A stretch of DNA of 64,000 nucleotides, from positions 62,001 to 126,000 of the forward strand of contig NZ_PYMC01000004.1 of assembly GCF_003026475.1 (NCBI RefSeq), read 5' to 3'. How positions within the stretch are numbered: position 1 is the stretch's first letter; the number at the start of each line of letters is the position of its first letter. The notes under the pieces are model-generated. The model was not told the origin of the DNA, did no database searches, and saw only the letters and a program-made list of their open reading frames with translations. A program made the position numbers and the translations under genes. Positions 26,582 through 34,610 of the stretch are shown here, piece by piece. This DNA comes from Photobacterium lipolyticum (GTDB taxonomy: Bacteria; Pseudomonadota; Gammaproteobacteria; Enterobacterales; Vibrionaceae).

Positions 26582-27211
26582 TCAATCCAATTCTTTTAAT
26601 TTTTCTTCTATTTCACGAAGTATCTCTGCTTGTTTATCCAGCTCACCTTTAAGAATAATTGAAGGAGCCTGTTCTTCAAGGAGAATTTTTTTCATTCGAA
26701 AATAGTTTAATTTTTCTAATTCTTTTTGTTCTTTCTCTGATAGATTATGTTCAACAGATTTAATCAATAGCTCATCTAAACGCTTAGCTCTTGCACTTTG
26801 AATATCATTAAATGTGTCAATATGCCTTCTCATTCTTTGTGATAGTTCATGCCTTTTGTCTTTTTTAAAAGCATCAGATTTATCAATAACAAATTCAACA
26901 CTTCCCAATATTGGGTCAACATCTCCAGCATAACTTGTCAAGATATATACTGGAATTTTACTATCAATCGCCCTTATTGCTTCAACTAACGTTGTGCCTA
27001 TATAATTTGCTACACCTGTAAGATTTAACCTCTCATCGATAATATATGAAACTACATCATCATAAGATAATAGTGTTTCCACCATTTCTTCAATTTTATT
27101 CGATGGCTCAATTGCAATAATTTCAAATTCATCGCCGTAAATTCTTTTTAAAGATCTAGAATATGTAATACGAGCATCTTCCTGATCTTCTATATAAATA
27201 ACTTTATTCAT
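26582..27211 (-). CDS. Stand-alone response-regulator receiver with coiled-coil tail
   Basis: 209 residues. Residues 1-125 form a complete receiver domain: acidic pair E8/D9 (plus D12), phospho-acceptor D59 in YIIDERL, T92 in YILTSYAG and K111 in FVIDKSD. Residues of about 130-209 are charged coiled coil (KSVEHNLSEKEQKELEKLN, ending EILREIEEKLKELD) with no DNA-binding motif. It lies 2 bases after the kinase gene and 7 before the HNH gene, so the kinase probably signals through it to the nuclease. The output is therefore likely protein-protein contact and not transcription. Confidence 0.85.
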   Translation of the reverse strand: MNKVIYIEDQEDARITYSRSLKRIYGDEFEIIAIEPSNKIEEMVETLLSYDDVVSYIIDERLNLTGVANYIGTTLVEAIRAIDSKIPVYILTSYAGDVDPILGSVEFVIDKSDAFKKDKRHELSQRMRRHIDTFNDIQSARAKRLDELLIKSVEHNLSEKEQKELEKLNYFRMKKILLEEQAPSIILKGELDKQAEILREIEEKLKELD

Positions 27212-27213
27212 CT

Positions 27214-29493
27214 TTAACGCCCCACTGGTAAGTTGAAAATAAACTCAGCCCCACCAAGTCGACCTTTACATAAAGCTTTTAATGAGCCGCCAACATGATC
27301 CTCAATGTTAGTTTTTACAATAGCAAGCCCCATACCAGTTCCTATAGCGTTTCCGGTGTTATCTCTCTTGCTACTATTCATTGGAATGAATATTTCGGTT
27401 TCAGCTCCTTGCTCTAAGCCAACACCAGAATCGGTAAAAATCATCTCAATAGTTTTATCGTCTATCATAGTAAACTCAACTTCAATTTTACGTTCTTCTT
27501 TTGGTTTTAATTCAACAGCCCACATTGAATTTGTGATTAGGTTTATTGCTATACTTTCCCAATCAATTTCATAAGATTTGACATTAAAGCCACTTTCATC
27601 TCCATTTACAATGACATCAGCATCCAACCCCATCGTTTCTAAACTTTCTGACATTACATCAAATACATAGCGGAAAACTTTTGGAATATTAACTTTACCC
27701 CTTTTCCTTTTATCAGGTTTAATGTTAGCTAAAGCAAAATTTGAAAAGTTATTTATATATTCAGTACTTTTTACTACTCGCGATATGGCAGAAATACAGG
27801 CATCAACATCTAAGTTCACTAGATCGTCTTTACTTTCTAACAGTGTTTCTTCCACATCATAAGCATTATTAGAGGCTAGAGCTGAGTGTTGTCTAATTTC
27901 ATGACCAAAACAAACAGTAAGAATACCCAAAGATGCTAAGTTTGAAAGCGTATTTTTTTCTTTTTCAAGAGTATCATTTTTTGTTATTAGTGCATCTTCG
28001 TATTTTTTTTGAGCATCTATAAGCTTTTGTTGTGCAGATTCAAATGTTTTCAACCTACTAGTAATTAAATCATCTCTACTTAATTGCTTCTTTTTATTGC
28101 TTCTTTTAATTTTTGGTTTTGATGATACAGACTCTTTAAGCCGTTCAATCGCTTCTTCTGTTTCTTGCTTTGTTTTAGCTAAAATATCACTTAACTCTGC
28201 AGCCAGATCTGACTTTTTAATTGATTTTGCGTCTTTATGTGCTAAGTATTCAAATGTTTCCAGAATTTTTAATAAAAAAGTACGTAAATCAAAAAAAGCA
28301 TCATTCTCTACAATACCTTCACGGTTAGCCTGATCATCAAGTACTTTATTAGTTTCTCTTGATATCAATACAGAACCTAAAATCTGATTTGGACCAACTC
28401 TCCAACCACCTTGCGAAATACCACCTGGACTAGCAGCTTTCCTATAGCCAATGTCTAACCAATCACCTTTACCTGAAGGCTCACCATACGGACGGACTCT
28501 AAAATGATCTCTGTAAATTCTGACACCTTGGTTTAAATTCATAAACTTTCTGAAGTCAGTTCGTCTTAAGTTTACTTTATTTAACGAAATATCATCTTGC
28601 GGTATATAATAAAACTCAAATTCAACTGGCCCACATTTAGGAGTTTCCCCTCTAGTTTTAATCCAATCCTTCCAAGCAATTTTATCTTGTATAACTTCAA
28701 TCTCCCTATTTTCATTTATATAAGTAGCAGATATAAACCCATCAGAATCAATACCTGCTTTAACTTTCCATCTAGCTAATCTAAGAAATCTTTCCGAATT
28801 AATGACTTTTTTTGTGGTTTCATTTTTTCGGTTTTCAGTCAATGTTATTTCAAATTCGTTTTTAGCCTGAAATGGAGAGACAAGAAGCCTTAATTCATTT
28901 TCTAAAATGCTAAGAAAACTTGTATTCCAATCATCTTTAAGACCAATTAAAAGCATCCTTGTTCCTGAATCTTTTTCATCAATAAATATGTCCCCATATT
29001 TATCTCTAACAGGAAGTTGAACTTTATAAACATCATGTTTAATTTCAGATATTGATTGATTTGTTTTTTCAAACCGTTTCCAATCAATATTTAACTGAAT
29101 TGCATGGTCCATATCTTTAGTTTTTGTGTAAAGAACTAATTTTTTACAAAGTCGATCAATTCCTAATCTACCAAGTCCTTTAGCACCAGTTAAAACTCGT
29201 CTACCTGACTGTGAATAACCATATACGGATTTATTATCAGTACCTATTTTCAACCAATTATCAAGCAACATATCCGAAGACATACCATGACCAGTATCCT
29301 TTATGACTAAAGTCGAAACTCCATACTTTCTAATAGTAAAATCGATTCCTACTGAGTCTGAATCAGCATCATAAGAGTTTTTAATCAGTTCTGAAATTGC
29401 AACTGTTGAACTCGAAATACTCTCTCGCCCTAATTGTAATGTCACACGTGCTGAAAACTCAAATGGCCTCTGTTCTAAAAGCTCTCTTTTCAT
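27214..29493 (-). CDS. Dual GHKL protein: MORC/Hsp90-like ATPase fused to a histidine kinase
   Basis: 759 residues from ATG 29493. N-terminal Bergerat ATPase: ELIKNSYDAD (N-box, about residues 35-44), DTGHGM (66-71), GAKGLGRLG (103-111). It is followed by an S5-like region with GVRIYRDHFRVRPYG, typical of MORC/paraMORC proteins linked to restriction systems. Residues of about 440-520 form coiled coil; H531 in VCFGHEIRQHS is a histidine-kinase H-box; the second Bergerat domain has NLITNSMW (651-658), DSGVGL (688-693) and GTGMGLAIV (718-726). It has no membrane segment or usual sensor. A two-ATPase kinase paired with a receiver and HNH is unusual. Sensing of DNA or phage is inferred. Confidence 0.85.
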   Translation of the reverse strand: MKRELLEQRPFEFSARVTLQLGRESISSSTVAISELIKNSYDADSDSVGIDFTIRKYGVSTLVIKDTGHGMSSDMLLDNWLKIGTDNKSVYGYSQSGRRVLTGAKGLGRLGIDRLCKKLVLYTKTKDMDHAIQLNIDWKRFEKTNQSISEIKHDVYKVQLPVRDKYGDIFIDEKDSGTRMLLIGLKDDWNTSFLSILENELRLLVSPFQAKNEFEITLTENRKNETTKKVINSERFLRLARWKVKAGIDSDGFISATYINENREIEVIQDKIAWKDWIKTRGETPKCGPVEFEFYYIPQDDISLNKVNLRRTDFRKFMNLNQGVRIYRDHFRVRPYGEPSGKGDWLDIGYRKAASPGGISQGGWRVGPNQILGSVLISRETNKVLDDQANREGIVENDAFFDLRTFLLKILETFEYLAHKDAKSIKKSDLAAELSDILAKTKQETEEAIERLKESVSSKPKIKRSNKKKQLSRDDLITSRLKTFESAQQKLIDAQKKYEDALITKNDTLEKEKNTLSNLASLGILTVCFGHEIRQHSALASNNAYDVEETLLESKDDLVNLDVDACISAISRVVKSTEYINNFSNFALANIKPDKRKRGKVNIPKVFRYVFDVMSESLETMGLDADVIVNGDESGFNVKSYEIDWESIAINLITNSMWAVELKPKEERKIEVEFTMIDDKTIEMIFTDSGVGLEQGAETEIFIPMNSSKRDNTGNAIGTGMGLAIVKTNIEDHVGGSLKALCKGRLGGAEFIFNLPVGR

Positions 29494-29504
29494 AAATACA
29501 ATGA

Positions 29505-30788
29505 CTACCCCAAATATGGTATTTGTTTTACTGCACCGACAGTCAAATGACGGCATCGAATCCTATCATTTAAAAAGTCATTAGTTTGTGATGACTTGAG
29601 GACTTTCAGCAGCTTTCTGCAATTAACAAGCGTTGCATGGCCTGGTTTAATAACGATTAAGTGATTCTCAACAGCTACTGGAATTCTACCACCGATAATT
29701 GTGCCTACTGCTCTATACCTATCTGACGGACTAGAGGTTCTTCTAATTACAACAAATGGCGGTTTAAATACAGTTCCATCGAATCGTCTCGTTTCTGAAA
29801 ATTCCTTAACTGTACTCCATGCTGGTAAATTCTTAGGATGGATGTATGGGTGCTGTTCTCCCTCTTCAAGATCGCGATAAGCAACCAGTCGACCCACCGA
29901 AACATCGAAATAATCACCAATTCTTGTTGAACTTTCAGTTAGGTCTGTTAACCAGTCAATAGGTTCCTCTGATCCAGCAACCCTGCCGTCTACAATAAAG
30001 ACATCAACATCTGTCTTTGAGTTGAAACGACCAACAACATGGATTGACGCATTAACAGCTGAATTTTGTACGAAATCTCTCCAGCCTTGATATCTAGTGC
30101 CCGAACGCAACACCTCAGGAAGAATAGCGCTGAATTCACATTCTCTTGGTAAAATGCGGAGAAAATGCTCAAACACAACACCCGCTGCATTTACTTTTCC
30201 TTGCTTCCAAAAATTTACCTTGGGTGATTCCCATGACGAAAAAGGGGGATTCATTACTGCATGAGAAACACTTAAAACGTCATCCGACGAAATAGTCATT
30301 GCATCTGCCGTTTTAATATTAGGCAAAAGCTCTAGTGCTTCTTCTAGACTACAATCTAGTTCACAGCCTCTTCTAACTGCTTCAAGAATAATTCGTAATT
30401 TCGTTGCTTCAACAAACGAAGAATACAAATCATAGCCCCTAAGCACATGCCCCCACCTCGTCAGTGTATTCGATAATGTTTCGCAAATACCTAATTGTCT
30501 TGAGCAAGCTAACAGTAAATTTCCTGCCCCACACGTAGGATCAAGAATGACAGCGTTGTCAGTTATCGGTCTATCAAATTTATTCGATAACTCGATAGCA
30601 AGCTCATCACCAGTAAAGAAACTGCCAGCGTCTTTCATTTCTTCAATGCTAAGAACGCTTCGTAACACACCGTCAATAGAGTCTAAGCACACATGCTCAT
30701 GAATCTGATCATTATCATTATCATTATCTTCAACAAGAGATAAATAGAGAGACTTCAAGGTCTGGTTGTGGTCGAAAAGTTGGTTCAT
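29505..30788 (-). CDS. N6-adenine DNA methyltransferase, first gene of the cargo operon
   Basis: 427 residues from ATG 30788 (MNQLFDHNQTLKSLYL); the frame opens at a TTG 11 codons earlier. The catalytic domain has an N-terminal GSFFTGDELAIELS, SAM-binding ILDPTCGAGN (82-90), GYDL (118-121) and catalytic NPPF (180-183), the order of type I M and type IIG gamma-class adenine methylases. The C-terminal 140 residues (GDYFDVSVGRLVAYRD onwards) look like a target-recognition domain. It would mark self DNA at a specific sequence. It ends 11 bases before the kinase start, so co-translation is likely. Confidence 0.85.
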   Translation of the reverse strand: MNQLFDHNQTLKSLYLSLVEDNDNDNDQIHEHVCLDSIDGVLRSVLSIEEMKDAGSFFTGDELAIELSNKFDRPITDNAVILDPTCGAGNLLLACSRQLGICETLSNTLTRWGHVLRGYDLYSSFVEATKLRIILEAVRRGCELDCSLEEALELLPNIKTADAMTISSDDVLSVSHAVMNPPFSSWESPKVNFWKQGKVNAAGVVFEHFLRILPRECEFSAILPEVLRSGTRYQGWRDFVQNSAVNASIHVVGRFNSKTDVDVFIVDGRVAGSEEPIDWLTDLTESSTRIGDYFDVSVGRLVAYRDLEEGEQHPYIHPKNLPAWSTVKEFSETRRFDGTVFKPPFVVIRRTSSPSDRYRAVGTIIGGRIPVAVENHLIVIKPGHATLVNCRKLLKVLKSSQTNDFLNDRIRCRHLTVGAVKQIPYLG

Positions 30789-30812
30789 AACTGGTTTCCA
30801 AGCAGCTACTTT

Positions 30813-30986
30813 CTGCAGCAAATTCTGCAGCTTTGTAGCCGAAAAGTTGTAGTCCTACCTTAGCATTTCCTGCAGTGACAGACTAACAAAAACATATTTT
30901 TAATATATATATATCATTGTTTTGCTGACAATTTAAACATCACTACACATAGTGAAAACAATAAATAATCGACTGAAATTCTGCAG
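30813..30986. promoter_or_regulatory. Cluster of four CTGCAG sites in the methyltransferase promoter region
   Basis: CTGCAG occurs at 30813, 30825, 30870 and 30981, all in the 200 bases upstream of the methyltransferase ATG. The first two form a direct repeat (TTCTGCAGC). The palindrome is found elsewhere in the window at the usual rate of about once per few kilobases. Clustering suggests a regulatory site, perhaps the methylase's own target. The region also has a TATATATATATCA run near 30905. Confidence 0.5.
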
Positions 30987-31027
30987 ACAGTCTAAACGCT
31001 CTATGTCTCTATACCTTTCAATAAACA

Positions 31028-31073
31028 TTGATTTGCTTCATATCACCTATATTATAACTGTATATACATACAG
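31028..31073 (+). promoter_or_regulatory. Integrase promoter overlapped by a LexA-type box
   Basis: TTGATT (31028-31033) and TATAAC/TTATAA (31052-31058) form a plausible promoter pair. CTGTATATACATACAG at 31058-31073 matches the LexA consensus almost fully (CTGT-N8-ACAG with alternating AT) and starts at the edge of the -10 element, 12 bases before the integrase ATG. Repression by LexA and release after DNA damage are the likely outcome. Confidence 0.65.
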
Positions 31074-31085
31074 TTACGATTGATT

Positions 31086-32090
31086 ATGTCAGTTAGAAAA
31101 CAAACAGATGGAACGTGGCTTTGCGAGTGCTACCCCCAAGGGCGGCAAGGCAAACGTCTACGCAAAAAGTTTGCGACCAAAGGTGAAGCCCTCGCCTTTG
31201 AACGCTTCACTATGCGTGAAATTGAGGATAAGCCGTGGCTTGGAGAAAAACCCGATAATCGCCGGCTATCAGAGTTGGTTGATTTGTGGTTTGAGTATCA
31301 CGGTAAAAACATTAAAGCCGGTAAGATGTGTTACCGCCGCTTGCAGGTGATCAGCGAATTAATGGGCAACCCTATAGCAGCCCAATGCAGTGGCCGTGAT
31401 TTCACCCGCTATCGTGCAAACAGACGAAATATTGTTGTAAACGGTGCAAAGGAACTGTCGCCACAAACTCAGAACCTGGAGCTTACTTTGCTCAAGGCTG
31501 TGTTTAATGAGCTGCATCGCTTAAATGAGTGGAACCACCCCAACCCTTTCGAAAGCGTTAAAAAAATCAAGACACCGGAAAAGGAACTCGCTTTTTTAAC
31601 ACACGAACAAATCATCCACCTTCTCGACTTTGTGAGTAATACCAACAATGGTGAAGAGATAGTTAAAATCATCAAAGTCTGCCTTGCTACTGGGTCACGC
31701 ATCATGGAAGCCGCGACCCTCAAAGGTTCTCAACTGACCAAACACAAAATCACGTTTACCAATACCAAGGGGAAGCGAAATCGCACTGTGCCTATTTCAT
31801 CTGAGCTGTATGATGAGATTCACCGTCGCGGTAATGGCCCACTTTTCACTACCAATTATTTGCCTCTTTATAAACGCATCCGCCGGTGCTTCCCTGAACT
31901 TCCTAAAGGCCAAACGACACACGTATTACGTCATACCTTCGCAAGCCACTTCATGATGAACGGTGGCAATATTTTAGTGCTTCAGCGCATACTGGGTCAT
32001 ACCGATATAAAACAGACAATGGTGTATAGCCATTTCGCCCCCGATCACCTTCAAGATGCCGTCACTAAAAACCCTCTGAACTTCCTTTAA
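31086..32090 (+). CDS. int: Phage integrase, tyrosine recombinase (HP1/K139-like)
   Basis: 334 residues from ATG 31086 (MSVRKQTDGTWLCECY). An N-terminal arm-binding domain (about 1-60) and core-binding domain precede the catalytic domain. Catalytic residues: R in ATGSRIMEA, HVLRHTF (H-x-x-R), LGHTD (H) and the nucleophile Y in QTMVYSHF. It carries out integration and excision with the Cox protein. It is the last phage gene before the host junction and points toward it, as int does toward attP in this family. Confidence 0.94.
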   Translation: MSVRKQTDGTWLCECYPQGRQGKRLRKKFATKGEALAFERFTMREIEDKPWLGEKPDNRRLSELVDLWFEYHGKNIKAGKMCYRRLQVISELMGNPIAAQCSGRDFTRYRANRRNIVVNGAKELSPQTQNLELTLLKAVFNELHRLNEWNHPNPFESVKKIKTPEKELAFLTHEQIIHLLDFVSNTNNGEEIVKIIKVCLATGSRIMEAATLKGSQLTKHKITFTNTKGKRNRTVPISSELYDEIHRRGNGPLFTTNYLPLYKRIRRCFPELPKGQTTHVLRHTFASHFMMNGGNILVLQRILGHTDIKQTMVYSHFAPDHLQDAVTKNPLNFL

Positions 32091-32300
32091 ACATCTTTTA
32101 ATCCGCCGCCAGAAAGTGGCGACAGAGTGGCGACATTCGTGAATAAAACCCACTAATACTGATGCATATTGCATTCATCAACCTTTCACAACTGATTGAT
32201 AAATATGAAAACCCTAGGTATGACGGGGCTTGCGGGAAGTGGGGATATATTAGCGATGGTACTATTGCCCCCTTCTTGCAAGGGGGCTTTTTTATTTAAA
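32091..32300. other. Right prophage junction with small transcript-like sequence and terminator
   Basis: The host junction (attR) must lie shortly after int, but attL is outside the window and no repeat can be matched. Near 32100-32150 GTGGCGACAGAGTGGCGACA contains a short tandem motif that reappears in changed form at 32338-32358. A hairpin at 32267-32287 (GCCCCCTT / AAGGGGGC) followed by TTTTTT is a clear terminator with no gene directly upstream, so it could end a small RNA of roughly 100 bases (about 32190-32293) at the integration site. Confidence 0.45.
32267..32293 (+). terminator. Rho-independent terminator near the prophage end
   Basis: An 8-bp GC-rich perfect stem, 5-base loop and six T residues. 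No coding frame precedes it within 170 bases, so it probably ends a small RNA or a host transcript interrupted by the prophage. Confidence 0.8.
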
Positions 32301-32771
32301 TACCAATAATTTAAAAAAACTGATATTGAAAATCATAGAGTGGCGATAAAGTGGCAACAACTTTTCATCACGTATTTAATTTTACGTCTGCATATCGCTG
32401 GATTCAGGCAATAAGTACAAAATACTCAATTTAATTACTCAACTAAACTCATAAAGACAACACGCATATTACATGCTGTAAAAGAAAATCATCAACAATA
32501 ATCTAAAGCGGGATATTAGAGCCTAGTCACAAATATTATATCAAACCGAATGGTCTAAGCAGTATTCAAATATAAAAGATGGTAGATTCAGGCACACAAA
32601 AGACGAATATTCTCGAAGACAAAAAATCAACATAGAAGCATAAACAAATATAGGCATTATGTTTGAGAAGCTATATGAAATTATTATTACCTTCTGGAAT
32701 ATAGTGAGCGAATACAATCACCACCTAATCATCATTAATCCGCTGTAATAATATTACTGAGTAAAAATATA
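32301..32771. other. AT-rich intergenic stretch, no gene seen
   Basis: About 470 bases between the prophage end and the hydrolase-like gene. It is very AT-rich with no coding frame, tRNA or clear operator. A weak copy of the GTGGCGA motif lies near its left end. Confidence 0.5.
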
Positions 32772-33623
32772 ATGCTTAAATTACAATGTGATACTAGATT
32801 AATTATTGGAGATATATTAGTTCAGTATCATATCTTCTCGACTGACGCACCATTAATGATAACTTTTTCTCCTGCGGGCAGCGTATTAAAACCTTCTCAG
32901 GTCGAGGAAGGGTGTTCAGCCTGGGGATTTGATTTTTTCAAAAAAATGGGAGTTAACATAATATCATTCTCCGCCATTCAGCATAAGCACTGGTTTATAT
33001 GCCCACAATTAATTGAATTTATAAACAATTTAAGCCCGCAGCTAGAAGTCTTTCCAGAAAGGCTTGGTTATGGAGCTAGCATGGGCGCTTTTGCAACTTC
33101 ATTGTATAGTTCTCAATTACAGCTTGACCGAATGCTGCTTATTACTCCCCTTACGCCTTCAACGGAACAAAATAAACTTATTACATTCGATTATTGTGCG
33201 CAGCATAAAGGTAATATAACGATAATCTTTGATCCTCTATGTCAAAACGATAGACAACATGCATTACGCTATCCCCTTAATACAACTTATTTAAAACTCT
33301 ACGGCGTTGGACATCAAGTCATTGAAAGTATGAGTCAAGTTGGTTATTTAAAATCAATGGTTCTCAGCTTTGTTGCAAATAAAGTAAAGCGGTCAGAATT
33401 TGAGAAAGCAATGCGGGCTCGTCGAAATATTGAGCGTTACTATAGCTATATGGCGCGTAACCCAACCTCAAAGTTGACACCTCGTCGACGTAAAATCATC
33501 AGATATTATTTCCTTATGTGGCATTTAAAAAATCCAACACAGTTTATACTTAAATGGAAAAAGAAATGGCAGAAGAGCTTAATGAAAAGAACAGATTTGC
33601 TTGTGTTATCACCAAAATATTAA
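32772..33623 (+). CDS. Alpha/beta-hydrolase-like protein of unknown substrate
   Basis: 283 residues. The nucleophile elbow reads GYGASMGAFA (serine in the G-x-S-x-G place), an acid may lie in IIFDPLCQND, and the histidine is in YGVGHQVIE, the expected order of the alpha/beta hydrolase fold. The C-terminal 80 residues are basic and helical (RKIIRYYFLMWHLKNP). There is no signal peptide. It is AT-rich compared with the following host genes and next to the prophage end, so it may be horizontally acquired. Related capsule/polysaccharide-locus proteins of this shape exist, but no substrate is claimed. Confidence 0.6.
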   Translation: MLKLQCDTRLIIGDILVQYHIFSTDAPLMITFSPAGSVLKPSQVEEGCSAWGFDFFKKMGVNIISFSAIQHKHWFICPQLIEFINNLSPQLEVFPERLGYGASMGAFATSLYSSQLQLDRMLLITPLTPSTEQNKLITFDYCAQHKGNITIIFDPLCQNDRQHALRYPLNTTYLKLYGVGHQVIESMSQVGYLKSMVLSFVANKVKRSEFEKAMRARRNIERYYSYMARNPTSKLTPRRRKIIRYYFLMWHLKNPTQFILKWKKKWQKSLMKRTDLLVLSPKY

Positions 33624-33652
33624 GCTACAGCGGTTTTGATATACACGTGCGG

Positions 33653-34102
33653 TTACAGCATAAGAACTAATCTCAGCATGTCTTTATGTTGGATACCTGC
33701 CTCAAAAATTGGCTGATCATAGTTATCGATAAAAAAGTCCTTCACAATGGAGTCGACTCGAAACCCCAACCGTTGATAGAAAGACAACTGATAACCGAAT
33801 GTCCCTGTACCCAATTCGATGCAGCTGACACCGCGAGCTTTAACAGACTTAATGACATGCTCAAGTAAAGCGGTTCCAACACCTTTCCCTTGAACCGTTG
33901 GACTCACGGCAATATTGAATAATTCAACGTTGCCGTTATCGATAGCGTTAAGAACGCAGATACCAACTGTTTTATCGGATTGTTCAGCAACATAGCAGCA
34001 GGAATTTTCAAGGTACTTTCGGACACTCACTTCTGATGGATCAGCTTCAAGAAGTAAAGACATGAATGCGTTTTCAGGTGGAACTAATTTAAATTTCAAC
34101 AT
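33653..34102 (-). CDS. GNAT-family N-acetyltransferase
   Basis: 149 residues from ATG 34102 (the frame opens 7 codons earlier). Motif A, VSPTVQGKGVGTALLEHVI, is the acetyl-CoA pyrophosphate loop (Q-x-x-G-x-G), preceded by the ELFNIAV strand and followed by the FYQRLGF motif B. The substrate cannot be read from the sequence. It is convergent with the hydrolase-like gene and monocistronic. Confidence 0.85.
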   Translation of the reverse strand: MLKFKLVPPENAFMSLLLEADPSEVSVRKYLENSCCYVAEQSDKTVGICVLNAIDNGNVELFNIAVSPTVQGKGVGTALLEHVIKSVKARGVSCIELGTGTFGYQLSFYQRLGFRVDSIVKDFFIDNYDQPIFEAGIQHKDMLRLVLML

Positions 34103-34123
34103 GCTGATATATTTAAAGCCCAT

Positions 34124-34550
34124 ATTTAAAAATCACCCAGACCAGGGCAATTTAACACCGCGATGAAAACAACGCCATCATACCAAATTGGCTGATATAC
34201 TTTCTATGATTCCAGTCATCACCTCTTGGATAGAAAGATCCTGGCGCAACCAGGAATCCACCAAATAGTAATGCAATCATGCTACTGACATTCTGATTCA
34301 AAACTTGTAAATTGATCTGAACCAGCAGAACTAGGCACGGTATAAAAACCACAGAAACTCGCCCTTCGGGAGTGACCCATCCTTCACTGGTCATGAGATA
34401 GGTGATTTCTCATTCCGAGCTTTCGCGCTGGAGTCTGACCAAGTAAGTTCGGTGCAATGGGTAACTTATGCTTACTATCCGTGGCGCATTTAAAAATACG
34501 TTCCGCTTTAGCCAGTAATAGAATCCACTTCGTGAGACTGAAAACACAAA
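34124..34550. other. Intergenic region with a fragment of the dispersed repeat
   Basis: No convincing gene. An 80-codon minus-strand frame (34152-34394) has no homologue I recognise. The 21 bases at 34355-34375 are identical, in reverse, to 39398-39418 inside the complete inverted-repeat element, so this is probably a decayed or partial copy. Confidence 0.5.
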
Positions 34551-34587
34551 CGGTAGTAAGGATAAAAATCCAAGCTACCGTTTTTTT
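34551..34587 (+). terminator. Terminator upstream of the MscS-type gene
   Basis: ACGGTAG and CTACCGT pair around a loop of 18 bases (which can pair further) and are followed by seven T residues. It ends just before the mechanosensitive channel gene, so the channel's start must lie after it and not at the GTG at 34590. Confidence 0.7.
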
Positions 34588-34610
34588 ATGTGCCCAATTC
34601 TGAACGCCGG

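Noticed and set aside
30707-30730. ATTATC hexamer repeat inside the methyltransferase 5' end, considered as a phase-variation tract
   Set aside because: The unit is six bases and so keeps the frame; changes in copy number would only vary a short D/N stretch.
34152-34394. 80-codon minus-strand frame with a hydrophobic segment
   Set aside because: It runs through a fragment of the dispersed repeat and has no recognisable relatives or ribosome-binding site; treated as non-coding.
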